Both the position numbers and the translations under genes were made by a program. A stretch of DNA of 64,000 bases from Aquicoccus sp. G2-2 (GTDB lineage: Bacteria; Pseudomonadota; Alphaproteobacteria; Rhodobacterales; Rhodobacteraceae), in contig NZ_JAYDCK010000003.1 in the NCBI RefSeq assembly GCF_034555965.1, positions 3,038,001-3,102,000 of the forward strand. The letters are read 5' to 3'. The notes under the pieces were generated by a model that was given only the letters and a program-made list of their open reading frames with translations, was not told where the DNA came from and searched no databases. Below, piece after piece: positions 44,957 to 53,563 of the stretch. Position 1 is the stretch's first letter. Each line of letters opens with the position of its first letter.

Positions 44957-46461
44957 TTACTCTGCATTCCGGATTTGATCCCGTAGCACTCTTTTCAAAA
45001 TTTTTCCAGAAGGGTTGCGCGGCAGGCTGTCTTGCACCTGCATGGCTTTCGGGCATTTGAACCCTGCCAGATGCTCACGACAAAACGCTAGAAGCTGCTC
45101 GTAATCAAGCGCCACCCCATCGCGCAACACGACCACGGCAAGCGGCACCTCACCCCAACGCTCATCAGGCTGGGCAATCACCGCCGCCTCGGCAATCTCG
45201 GGCATCATGTAAAGCACCCGCTCAAGCTCGGATGAGGCGATGTTTTCGCCGCCCGAAATGATCATGTCCTTCTTGCGATCGGTAAGGAACAGGAACCCCT
45301 CTTCATCAAGATACCCCATATCGCCTGAGCGCAGAAACCCGTCATCGAACATTGCCACAGCGGTCCTGTCTGGATCTTTCCAATAGCCGCGGGTGACTTT
45401 CGGGCCGCGCATACAAACCTCTCCGGCCTCTCCGGCAGGCAGGCGCGCACCGTCTTCGTTGCGAATCTCGATCTCGACCATGCTGACCGCTGGCCCGACC
45501 GAACCGATCTTCTCGATCTCCCTGCCCGGCTCCATCAAGGTATCGCCGGAAACAGTTTCGGTCATGCCGTATGCATCAATATAACGCGCGCTGGGGAACA
45601 CCGTGCCAAAATCGCGAATTCGGCTTTCTGGCGTGCGCTCGCCCCCCGCGATGCACCATTTCAGGCTGGAAAGATCGGGCAAGTTGCCGCGCTCCAGCGC
45701 AAGAATACCGCTGGTCATCACCGGGGGAGCCAAATGCCAGTGATTTGCTCGTCTGCCACGGTCTTTACCACTTGGGTCGCATCGAAATCGCGCAGAACCA
45801 CCAGAGTGCCGCCCATAGTATGCAGCGCCATGCCCGGCAGATCACACGCGCCGACATGATAAAGTGGCCCAACCATGCACAACCTGTCAGCCGCACTAAG
45901 CTGCAGCGCCAGGATCATGTCCATGTTCTTGGCATGGAAATTTTCGTAGCTATGCGTCACGCCCTTGGGCCGATCCGTCGTGCCGGAGGTATACATCAGC
46001 CGCATCAAATCATTGCTGTTGCGTGGATGCGGGCGCGTCACCGGTGCCGCCCCGCCGAGCACTGCACTGGCATCGCGCTGCGCGACAGCATCGAGCAGGA
46101 TCACCTCATGCGGCTGGTCTTCAAACCCCGCCGCAAACTCCTCGTCCCCGATCAGCAGGTCAACGCCGGCATGGCCGGTGATATAGGCCAGCTCTTCTGC
46201 CGAAAGCCGGTAATTCACCGGCAGCGCCACCGCGCCCAGATGCGAGATGGCATAGAGCAACTCGATAAAGGCAGACGAGTTTTTCATGAACAAGGCAACG
46301 ATGCTGTCCGGCCCGATACCGCGCGCCTTAAGCCCACCGGCCACCACGCGCACCCGTTGATCAAGCGCGCTCCAGCTTGTCCGGTTTTCACCGTAGATCA
46401 GCGCCTCCGCCTCCGGGCGCACCCTCGCGTGATATTGTAATTGCGCGGTCAGGTTCTGCAT
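44957..46461 (-). pseudogene. acyl-CoA synthetase (AMP-forming), frameshifted
   Basis: Adenylate-forming fatty-acid-type CoA ligase. The N-terminal part has the P-loop YTSGTTDRPKGVTHS and GPLYHVGAC; the C-terminal part, in another frame, has YGMTETVSGD, RGYWKDPDRTA, LRSGDMGYLDEEGFLFLTDRKKDMIISGGENI and the catalytic Lys of RNPSGKILKRVLRD. Frames switch at a five-base C run (45723-45727, G on the plus strand). One more base gives GIWLPPVMTSG and a full protein of about 501 residues. ATG at 46461 follows AGGAGG. Apart from the break everything is intact, so a sequencing error is a fair alternative to decay. It should activate the cluster's acid substrate. Confidence 0.87.
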
Positions 46462-46491
46462 TGGCACTCCTCCTTTGGCGGGCCAGTCGGA

Positions 46492-47664
46492 TCAATACGA
46501 GCGTGGCAAGCCCAGATTGGCCGTGGCGATGTAATTCAGGATCATCTCTTCCGACACCGGCGCAAAGCGAAACAGCCGCGCATCGCGCCACAGCCGCTCA
46601 ACATGCATTTCCTTGGAAAACCCCATGCCGCCCATCACCTGCATCGCTTGCTCCGCCGCAGCAGAAGCCGCCTGCGATGCCAAAAGCTTGGCCGCGTTGC
46701 TTTCCGATCCGAACGGCACGCCCGCATCAAAGAACGACGCCGCCTTGAAGTTAAGCAGCCGCGCCGCCTCCAACTCCGCCCAATGTTGCGCCAACGGGAA
46801 TTGAATGCCTTGGTATGCGCCGATTGGCGTGTTGCCGAAAACCCGCCGCTCACCGGCGTAATCCACCGCCATGCGGATCGCCAATCGCCCGGTGCCGATC
46901 AACCCCGCAGTGGTCACGATCCGTTCGGTATTGAGCACATCAAGAAGCTGATGCCAGCCCTTGTCGAGCGTGCCGATCAGCTCATCCGCACGAATTTGCA
47001 CATTGTCGAAAAACACCTGGCTTGATGGCAGCGTATTGGTGCCCACCTTCTCAATTGCGTTGTGGCTCAGCCCGGCGCGGTCGGTGTCGATCATGAACAG
47101 GCTGATGCCGTGGGTTTTCTTCGGCGCATCGCCAACCGGGGTGGTGCGCGCGACAACCAGCATCTTGTGCGCCTGTGGTACCCCGGTGATCCAGATCTTC
47201 TGCCCGTTGAGCCGCCAGCCATCAGCATCGGCAACGGCGGTAGTTTTCAACTCAAGCGAATTTGTGCCCGCGTCCGGTTCGGTCAGGGCCATGCAGAAAT
47301 TCATCTCCCCCGAGCATAGCTTTGGCAGCCACTCCGCCTTCATCCGTTTGGTGCCATATTTGGCGATGGAAACTCCGCCGAAAATCGGGTTCAGCATGAA
47401 AACCTGCGCCAATGTCGCCCCAGCCCCCGCCGCGCACAGCTCTTCGATGATCAGCGCCACATCCACCATGCCCAAGCCCGCACCGCCCAACTCCTCGGGC
47501 AGCATCGCCCCGGCTAGCCCGGCATCACAAATCGCCTGCCAGCACTCTGACGGGAACGCTTTTTCGGCATCCAGCGCACGCCAATAGTCCGGCCCGAACG
47601 CCTCTCCCACCTTGCGGGCGGTTTCGATCATCAGCTTCTGTTCGTCGTTCAGGCTAAAATCCAT
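46492..47664 (-). CDS. acyl-CoA dehydrogenase
   Basis: FAD-dependent enzyme of 390 residues. Start MDFSLNDEQKLMIETARKVG is typical. Further stretches: MLPEELGGAGLGMVDVALIIEELC, FCMALTEPDAGTNSLELKTTA, and in the C-terminal helical domain ERVFGNTPIGAYQGIQFPLA-like sequence and GGMGFSKEMHVERLWRDARLF. The frame extends upstream to 47775, but ATG at 47664 begins the conserved part and has a GGAG site. It lies between the E2 gene (19 bp) and the acyl-CoA synthetase gene (30 bp). Confidence 0.94.
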   Translation of the reverse strand: MDFSLNDEQKLMIETARKVGEAFGPDYWRALDAEKAFPSECWQAICDAGLAGAMLPEELGGAGLGMVDVALIIEELCAAGAGATLAQVFMLNPIFGGVSIAKYGTKRMKAEWLPKLCSGEMNFCMALTEPDAGTNSLELKTTAVADADGWRLNGQKIWITGVPQAHKMLVVARTTPVGDAPKKTHGISLFMIDTDRAGLSHNAIEKVGTNTLPSSQVFFDNVQIRADELIGTLDKGWHQLLDVLNTERIVTTAGLIGTGRLAIRMAVDYAGERRVFGNTPIGAYQGIQFPLAQHWAELEAARLLNFKAASFFDAGVPFGSESNAAKLLASQAASAAAEQAMQVMGGMGFSKEMHVERLWRDARLFRFAPVSEEMILNYIATANLGLPRSY

Positions 47665-47683
47665 AGGGTCGGACTCCGAAAGT

Positions 47684-48919
47684 TCAGGCCGGTCTGCGCG
47701 CGGGGCGTAGCAGGCGAATAGGGTGTTCAAGGATTGCCACCACGGCAGAGAGAAAGCGCGCCGCCGCGGCACCATCGACCACGCGGTGATCGCAGGCCAG
47801 CGTCAGACCAAGTTCGCGCCGCAATGCCGGGGCGCCATCCGGGCCGGGGCGAAACAGCGCGCGTTCGGCCCCCACGCCCAGGATCATCGCACCCGGTGGG
47901 TTGACGATCGGCGTCAGTGTGCTGACTCCGAACATGCCGACGTTGGACACTGAAATGACCGCATCGCCCACGTCCTGCGGCGCAAGCTCTCCGTCGCGGG
48001 CACGTTTGGCCAAACCGCGCGCATCCTCCGCCACCCGGTCGAGCGTGCCGCCCCCGGCATCACGAATGACCGGAATGCGCAGGCCATCAGTTGTTTCCAC
48101 CACCATGCCGATATCGGCCTGTTCGAAAGCGAGGATTTTGTCGCCGGTCCAGATGCGATTGACCTCCGGTCTTTCGTCAAGCGCAAGGCCCAGCGCGCGG
48201 ATCAGCATATGCGTGACTGAAATGCGTGGGCGGCCATGCTCGACGTTCAGCGTGGATCGCAGCTCCAGAAGCGCCGTCACCTCGGCCTCGTGGGTCAGGT
48301 AGAAATGCGGAATATCGCGCTTCGCCGCCGTCACACGGCGCGCCGTGGCAAGGCGTACGGCATCGGGGGCAATCTCTTGCACACCGGCAGCGGCACCAGT
48401 GGACAGCCCACCCGCCGCATCGTCCGCTGCGTTCACATCGCGCGCCTTGATCCGGCCTTTCGGGCCGGAGCCTTCGATCTGGTGCAAATCCACACCTTTT
48501 GCATCGGCCATGCGTCGCGCCAGCGGCGTGGCGATCACCCGCAACACATCCTCTTTCATCACCCGCCCACCACGGCCCGTGGCCGCGACTCCGTCGCGCG
48601 CAAGCCCGTGTTCGGCCATCAGCTTGCGTGCGGAGGGGCTATCTTGCCCAGCGGGTGAGCGGGAAGCTCCCGCCGTATTTCCGGCCTCTCCGGCAAGCCG
48701 CGCCACCGGCGCGCCCACCGGGACCGTCTCTCCCGCAGCAACCAGCAGTTCGGCAATCTCGCCATCGTTTTCGGCCTCAACCTCGTTGGCCACTTTCTCT
48801 GTCTCGACGGTGAAAAGCACATCCCCTGCGCGAAACCGCGCCTTGGGGGCCACGTGCCATTCCACAAGCAACCCTTCGGTCATCGTCAACCCAAATTTCG
48901 GCATCACCAGATCAGGCAT
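47684..48919 (-). CDS. 2-oxoacid dehydrogenase E2 (dihydrolipoyl acyltransferase)
   Basis: Core acyltransferase of 411 residues. Lipoyl domain with the lipoylated Lys42 in VETEKVANE. Two consecutive E1/E3-binding motifs follow: SPSARKLMAEHGL...GRGGRVMKEDVL (~94-125) and TPLARRMADAKGVDL...GPKGRIKARDV (~131-165), which is unusual for a short E2. The catalytic domain ends with ACDHRVVDGA, with catalytic His near 378. It starts two bases after the enoyl-CoA hydratase gene. No lipoamide dehydrogenase (E3) is encoded in the window, so it must borrow one from elsewhere. The layout is acetoin-dehydrogenase-like. Confidence 0.92.
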   Translation of the reverse strand: MPDLVMPKFGLTMTEGLLVEWHVAPKARFRAGDVLFTVETEKVANEVEAENDGEIAELLVAAGETVPVGAPVARLAGEAGNTAGASRSPAGQDSPSARKLMAEHGLARDGVAATGRGGRVMKEDVLRVIATPLARRMADAKGVDLHQIEGSGPKGRIKARDVNAADDAAGGLSTGAAAGVQEIAPDAVRLATARRVTAAKRDIPHFYLTHEAEVTALLELRSTLNVEHGRPRISVTHMLIRALGLALDERPEVNRIWTGDKILAFEQADIGMVVETTDGLRIPVIRDAGGGTLDRVAEDARGLAKRARDGELAPQDVGDAVISVSNVGMFGVSTLTPIVNPPGAMILGVGAERALFRPGPDGAPALRRELGLTLACDHRVVDGAAAARFLSAVVAILEHPIRLLRPARRPA

Positions 48920-48921
48920 GC

Positions 48922-49704
48922 TCAGCTCCCCGTAAAGCTCGCGGCGCGCTTTTCAAGAAACGCGGTGCAGCCCTCATGCGCATCGGCACTGTCAAGCACC
49001 AATCCGATCATCGCCTGCTCATGGCGCAACGCAGCAGCAAGCGGCATATCCCCGCCATCGGAAAGCGTGCGTTTTAGCAGTTTCAGAACCAGCGGCGATT
49101 TCGCGGCAATCTTCCGGGCGGTCTCCAACGTGCTGGCCATCAATTCATCATGCGGCACCACCCGGTTGGCAAGCCCCACGCTCACCGCCTCTTCCGGGGT
49201 CAGCATATCGCCGGTAAACATAATTTCTTTGGCGCGGCAAAGCGGCAGTTGGCGGATTATCCGCTGTGTGCCGCCCGCGCCGGGAAACAGGCCCAGCGTG
49301 ATCTCTGGCAGGCCCAGCTTCGCCTTGTCTGACAGGATACGGATATCCAGCGCCAACAAAAGCTCGGTGCCACCGCCCAAGGCAAACCCGTTGACCGCGC
49401 CAATGGTCGGTTTGTCGAATGTCTCGATCCGGCGGAAAAGATTGTGAATCTCTTCGGCGAACTCTTCATAATGCGGCAAACCCTGCCGCGAATTCAGATC
49501 GGCAATGTCACCCCCAGCGATAAACGCCCGGCCCGCCCCGGTGAAGATCAGCACCCGGATTGCCGGATCGCCCGCCACCTTATCAAGCGCCGCGTTCAGC
49601 GCCGCAATGGTGGCAATATCAAGCGCGTTGAGCGTCTCGGGCCGGTTGATCGTCAGCGTGGCAACGGCGCCGTCGGTCTCAAGCAGGATCGGGTCAGTTG
49701 GCAT
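48922..49704 (-). CDS. enoyl-CoA hydratase/isomerase family protein
   Basis: Crotonase-fold enzyme of 260 residues. The oxyanion-hole stretches AFIAGGDIADL and GAVNGFALGGGTELLLALDIRI are present, and both hydratase glutamates appear (GGGTELLLA and LPEITLGLFPGAGG). It should hydrate the enoyl-CoA made by the neighbouring acyl-CoA dehydrogenase. It sits, unusually, between the E1 beta and E2 genes of a 2-oxoacid dehydrogenase. Confidence 0.93.
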   Translation of the reverse strand: MPTDPILLETDGAVATLTINRPETLNALDIATIAALNAALDKVAGDPAIRVLIFTGAGRAFIAGGDIADLNSRQGLPHYEEFAEEIHNLFRRIETFDKPTIGAVNGFALGGGTELLLALDIRILSDKAKLGLPEITLGLFPGAGGTQRIIRQLPLCRAKEIMFTGDMLTPEEAVSVGLANRVVPHDELMASTLETARKIAAKSPLVLKLLKRTLSDGGDMPLAAALRHEQAMIGLVLDSADAHEGCTAFLEKRAASFTGS

Positions 49705-49731
49705 CTTGGGCTCCTTGGATAGCGAGATGGG

Positions 49732-50706
49732 TCAAGCCAGCGTGCGGCGCAGCGCCTCCACGATGCGGGCGGCATTCGGGCGGTAGGCATCTTCCAGCGA
49801 CTTGCCGAACGGCACCGGGGCAAACGGCGCGCCAACGCGCACGATCGGCCCGTCCAACTCGTCAAAACCAATATCGGCCATGCGCGCGGCTATCTCGGCC
49901 CCCACGCCAAACGCTTCCACCGCTTCATGTGCGACGACAAGGTTATGCGTGCGCGACAGGCTTTCCAGCACAGCCGCCTCATCCCACGGTTGGACCGAGC
50001 GCAGGTCGATCACTTCAACCTCGACCCCTTCGGGGGCAAGCAGTTCGGCGGCGGCTTCGGCCATGCCGACCGCCGCACCATAGCACACGACCGTTGCATC
50101 GCGGCCCGGTCGGGCAATCCGCGCAGAGCCAATGGCGATGCGCTCTGGGTTCTCCGCCAAGTCGCCTTTCATCGCGTAAAGCGCCTTGTTCTCTACCACG
50201 ATCACCGGGTCGGGATCGTCGATTGCGGCACGCAACAGGGCATAAGCATCCGCCGGGTTTGACGGCACCACCACCTTCAGCCCCGGCACATGCGCCAGCC
50301 ACGCTTCAAGACATTGCGAATGTTGCGGCCCGGCATTCAGCCCGCCACCATGCGGCGTGCGCAGCACCATCGGAACCGAGCCTTGAGCGCCAAACATCGA
50401 CCGTGCCTTGGCCGCCTGATTGACCAGCATATCCATCGACAGGGTGATAAAATCCATGAACATGATCTCGGCCACTGGTCGCATCCCGGTCAGCGCGGCA
50501 CCCACGGCAATGCCGGTGATCGCCGCTTCGGCAATCGGCGCATCATAAACCCGCGCCGGGCCGTAGAGATCCAGCAAATCACGCGTCGCCTTGAACGACC
50601 CGCCCGCCGCACCGATGTCTTCTCCGATCAGAAACACACGCTCGTCTTCGGCCATCGCATCCTTGAGCGCCTGATTGACCGCCTTTATGAACCGCACCTC
50701 TGCCAT
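49732..50706 (-). CDS. 2-oxoacid dehydrogenase E1 component, beta subunit
   Basis: Beta subunit (324 residues) of the TPP-dependent decarboxylase. Family stretches: FLIGEDIGAAGGSFKATRDLL, RVYDAPIAEAAITGIAVGAALTGMRPVAEIMFMDF, and RTPHGGGLNAGPQHSQCLEAWLAHVPGLKVVVPSNPADAYALL. It begins three bases after the alpha subunit gene. The pair with E2 could be acetoin, pyruvate or branched-chain type; location in a catabolic cluster favours a dedicated 2-oxo acid or diketone substrate. Confidence 0.95.
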   Translation of the reverse strand: MAEVRFIKAVNQALKDAMAEDERVFLIGEDIGAAGGSFKATRDLLDLYGPARVYDAPIAEAAITGIAVGAALTGMRPVAEIMFMDFITLSMDMLVNQAAKARSMFGAQGSVPMVLRTPHGGGLNAGPQHSQCLEAWLAHVPGLKVVVPSNPADAYALLRAAIDDPDPVIVVENKALYAMKGDLAENPERIAIGSARIARPGRDATVVCYGAAVGMAEAAAELLAPEGVEVEVIDLRSVQPWDEAAVLESLSRTHNLVVAHEAVEAFGVGAEIAARMADIGFDELDGPIVRVGAPFAPVPFGKSLEDAYRPNAARIVEALRRTLA

Positions 50707-50709
50707 GGT

Positions 50710-51672
50710 TCAAATCCCGGTCCGGGTATAGACATCGGCAAGGATATCACCCGCCACAGGCAACGGGGCCGCAAGTGCCGCTTCCGCCGCCGCGTCAATC
50801 TCGGCATCCACACTTGCCGCTATGGTGGCAATCTCGGCAGCACTTGTGCCCATCTCTGCAAGCGCCTCGGCGGCAAGACGGATCGGATCACGCGCATCAA
50901 GCGCGGCAATCTCATCGCTGTCTCGGTAATCCTGCCGGTCGCCTTCGAAATGGCCACGCACCCGTGTTGTCTGACATTCCAAGATCGCCGGAGCGGAAGT
51001 TTTGCGCATGGCCTTGATCAGCCGCGCCGCTGCCTTTGTGACATCGGCAATATCGTTGCCATCGACCGCCTTGTAAGTCATGCCAAACGCCTTGCCCAGT
51101 TTTTCGAGATTGGTGGCAAGCTGTCGGTCGGTCGGACTGAATTCCGACCAACCGTTGTTTTCACAGGCAAACAGGATCGGCAAATCCCAAAGCTTGGCTA
51201 TATTCAGGCACTCATGCAAAAGCCCTTCGGCCTGCGCGCCATCGCCAAAATAAACCACGGCGACATTGCCCTTCCCGGCCATCTTGTGCGCCAGCGCGCT
51301 GCCCGTGGTAATCGGCAAGCCGGCACCGACGATGCCATTCGCCCCAAGCATCCCCTTGCTCAGATCGGCCACATGCATCGACCCGCCACGCCCCTTGCAC
51401 AGCCCGGCGGCCTTGCCCAAAATTTCCGCGAAGAACCCGTTCAGGGCGACCCCCTTGGCCAGTGTATGCCCGTGACCGCGATGATTGGAGGAAACCGTAT
51501 CGGCATCGTTGAGGGCGCTGGAAATGCCAACCGGAACCGCTTCCTGACCGATCGAAAGGTGCAGAAACCCCGGTACATGCCCGTCGGCGAACAGCTTCTG
51601 CAAACGCTCCTCCGCACGGCGGATGATCAGCATTTGCCGATACAGGGTTTTCAATTCGATGGGCGTCATCAT
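50710..51672 (-). CDS. 2-oxoacid dehydrogenase E1 component, alpha subunit
   Basis: TPP-binding subunit of 320 residues: YFGDGAQAEGLLHECLNIA through ENN gives the GDG-x-NN thiamine motif, and HRGHGHTLAKG and GRGGSMHVADLSKGMLG are typical of acetoin/pyruvate type alpha chains. Two ATGs lie in tandem (51672 and 51669) right behind GGGAGGAG; the second has the better spacing. First gene of the long minus-strand operon, divergent from an SDR, with a TetR-like operator in the gap. Confidence 0.95.
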   Translation of the reverse strand: MMTPIELKTLYRQMLIIRRAEERLQKLFADGHVPGFLHLSIGQEAVPVGISSALNDADTVSSNHRGHGHTLAKGVALNGFFAEILGKAAGLCKGRGGSMHVADLSKGMLGANGIVGAGLPITTGSALAHKMAGKGNVAVVYFGDGAQAEGLLHECLNIAKLWDLPILFACENNGWSEFSPTDRQLATNLEKLGKAFGMTYKAVDGNDIADVTKAAARLIKAMRKTSAPAILECQTTRVRGHFEGDRQDYRDSDEIAALDARDPIRLAAEALAEMGTSAAEIATIAASVDAEIDAAAEAALAAPLPVAGDILADVYTRTGI

Positions 51673-51715
51673 CTCCTCCCGTGGCCTTGAGCCAACCTGC
51701 CAAGCCGGGGCGACG

Positions 51716-51743
51716 GAGTCAATAAATATGACTCTTGAATCAT
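51716..51743. promoter_or_regulatory. operator-like repeats between E1 alpha and SDR genes
   Basis: GAGTCA (51716-51721) and TGACTC (51729-51734) form an inverted repeat with a seven-base gap, and TGACTC-TTG-AATCAT (51729-51743) shares 12 of 15 positions with the 28-bp elements at 33933 and 42670. It is 44 bp from the E1 alpha start and 67 bp from the SDR start. Confidence 0.55.
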
Positions 51744-51809
51744 AAATCAGTCAGCTTGATTTTATACCAACCGGCGCCCATAGTCTGGCAACGCAAAAAG
51801 AGAGAACCG

Positions 51810-52609
51810 ATGCAACAGCAAGCGGCTCAAAGCACCCCGCGCCATGTGGTGATAACCGGCGGCGCAAGCGGCATTGGCCTTGCCACGGCTAAGCGGTTTC
51901 TGCGCGCGGGTTCCTGCGTCACGGTGCTGGACCTTGCCGGACCGGGCGAAGCGGCGGCAGACAAGATCGGCGCCCGATTCCATGCCGCCGATGTGAGCGA
52001 CGAGGTTGCCGTCGAAACGATTGCCGAACAGCTTGAAACCTGCGCTGACGGGCCGCCTGATGCGCTTGTCACCTGTGCCGGAGTGCTGCAACGCACATTA
52101 CCGCCCGAAACATTGTCATGGGGCGAATGGGACAGGATGATCGCAGTGCATCTGCGGGGCACCTATGCTTGCTGCCGCAGCTTCGGTATCCGCATGGCCG
52201 CGCGCCGGGAAGGTGCCATTGTCACCATTTCTTCGGTCGCCGGGCTCGCCTCTGGTCCGCTGCATGGCTATGGCCCGGCAAAGGCCGCCATCGCGCATCT
52301 GTCGAAAACGCTGGCCGCTGAATGGGGCCCGCAGGGGTGCGGGTGAACTCTGTCGCGCCGGGCTTTACCAGCACGCCCGCACTGGAACGCGGCCTCAGCG
52401 CCGGTGCGTTGGAGGCGGACAGGTTGGCTCTGGGTGCAGCACTCCAACGCCTCGTCGCACCGGAAGAAATCGCCGAAGCCATCGCATTTCTCGCCGGGCC
52501 TGCCGCCTCGGCAATCACAGGTATCGTCATGCCGGTCGATGCGGGCTATCTCATCGCCGGGGATTGGGCGGTTTATGGTGGCCTGCGCGGTGGCACAGCC
52601 GAGACCTGA
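51810..52609 (+). pseudogene. SDR family oxidoreductase, frameshifted near 3' end
   Basis: Short-chain dehydrogenase with TGGASGIGLATAKRF, catalytic Ser in ISSVAGLAS and YxxxK in HGYGPAKAAI. The frame stops at 52344-52346 after EWGPQGCG; one extra G in the run at 52334-52337 gives EWGPQGVRVNSVAPGFTSTPAL and continues to 52609 (about 266 residues in all). The C terminus VDAGYLIAGDWAVYGGLRG resembles the SDR at 42736. AGAGAGAACC precedes the ATG. Apart from the break no decay is visible. It is divergent from the E1 alpha operon and likely co-regulated. Confidence 0.87.
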
Positions 52610-52631
52610 CAGGTGCGCTCACATAAAAAGA

Positions 52632-52658
52632 CGGCGTCAACCGCAAGGGCAGACGCCG
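52632..52658. terminator. hairpin between convergent SDR and 3-hydroxybutyrate dehydrogenase genes
   Basis: CGGCGTC and GACGCCG form a perfect seven-bp stem with a 13-base loop, between the ends of two converging genes; it could serve both directions. No T-run of note. Confidence 0.45.
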
Positions 52659-52708
52659 CCAGTTATTTGGGATCCATTGCTGGAACCCGGGGGAGAAACC
52701 CTGAAACC

Positions 52709-53503
52709 TTAGTCCATATGCCAGCCGTGGCTCACGATAAGCGATTGCCCGGTAAGCGCATTGGTCGGGAATGCCGCGAACATATAGGCCACCTCGGCCA
52801 CGTCCTCGATGGTGGTGAACTCCTGATCCACCGTGCTGCCCAGCATGATCTTTTCTACCACCTCCTCTTCGGAGATACCCAGATCACGCGCCTGCTCGGG
52901 GATCTGCTTTTCTACCAGTGGCGTTCTGACGAAACCGGGGCAGACCACATTGGCGCGCACGCCATGCTTTGCGCCTTCCTTGGAAATCGTCCGCGCCAGC
53001 CCCAAAAGCCCGTGCTTGGCGGTGACATAGGCCGATTTCAACGGCGATGCTTCATGGCTGTGAACCGAGCCGGTAAACAAAATCGCCCCGCCGCCGGCTT
53101 TGTACATATGCGGAAGCACTGCCTTTGAGGTCAGAAATCCGCCGTCCAGATGGATCGCCAGCAACTTCTTCCACTGGGCGAAGGGGAACTCCTCGACCGG
53201 ATGCACGATCTGAATCCCCGCATTGGCAACCAGCACATCAACCCCGCCCCATTCGCCGACCACCTTTTCGACCCCGGCATTCACCGCCTCTTCGTTGGCG
53301 ACATCCATCTCGATCCCGATCGCCGAAATGCCGTGTTCCTTCGACAGCTTGTTCGCCGCCTCATTGGCGGCATCGACCCGCAGATCGGCAATGGCGACCT
53401 TAGCACCATCGCGGGCAAAGCGTTCCGCCATGCCATAACCAAGGCCGCTGGCACCGCCGGTAATGATGCAGGTCTTGTTCTTGAGGCTGAGAGTCTGGGT
53501 CAT
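52709..53503 (-). CDS. bdhA: D-3-hydroxybutyrate dehydrogenase
   Basis: SDR of 264 residues that oxidises 3-hydroxybutyrate to acetoacetate with NAD. Beyond the generic TGGASGLGYGMAERF, NAGIQ and YxxxK (SAYVTAKHG), the sequence carries stretches specific for this enzyme: AGIQIVHPVEEFPFAQWKKLLAIHLDG, FTGSVHSHEASPLKSAYV, VCPGFVRTPLVEKQIPEQA and the end SLIVSHGWHMD. It follows a patatin-like gene by 60 bp on the same strand, fitting use of polyhydroxybutyrate or its monomers. Confidence 0.93.
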   Translation of the reverse strand: MTQTLSLKNKTCIITGGASGLGYGMAERFARDGAKVAIADLRVDAANEAANKLSKEHGISAIGIEMDVANEEAVNAGVEKVVGEWGGVDVLVANAGIQIVHPVEEFPFAQWKKLLAIHLDGGFLTSKAVLPHMYKAGGGAILFTGSVHSHEASPLKSAYVTAKHGLLGLARTISKEGAKHGVRANVVCPGFVRTPLVEKQIPEQARDLGISEEEVVEKIMLGSTVDQEFTTIEDVAEVAYMFAAFPTNALTGQSLIVSHGWHMD

Positions 53504-53563
53504 CTGTTGTCTCCTTCGTTATCCATCAGGCCGCACCCTCGCGCAGGGGGCAGCGCATAAGCC

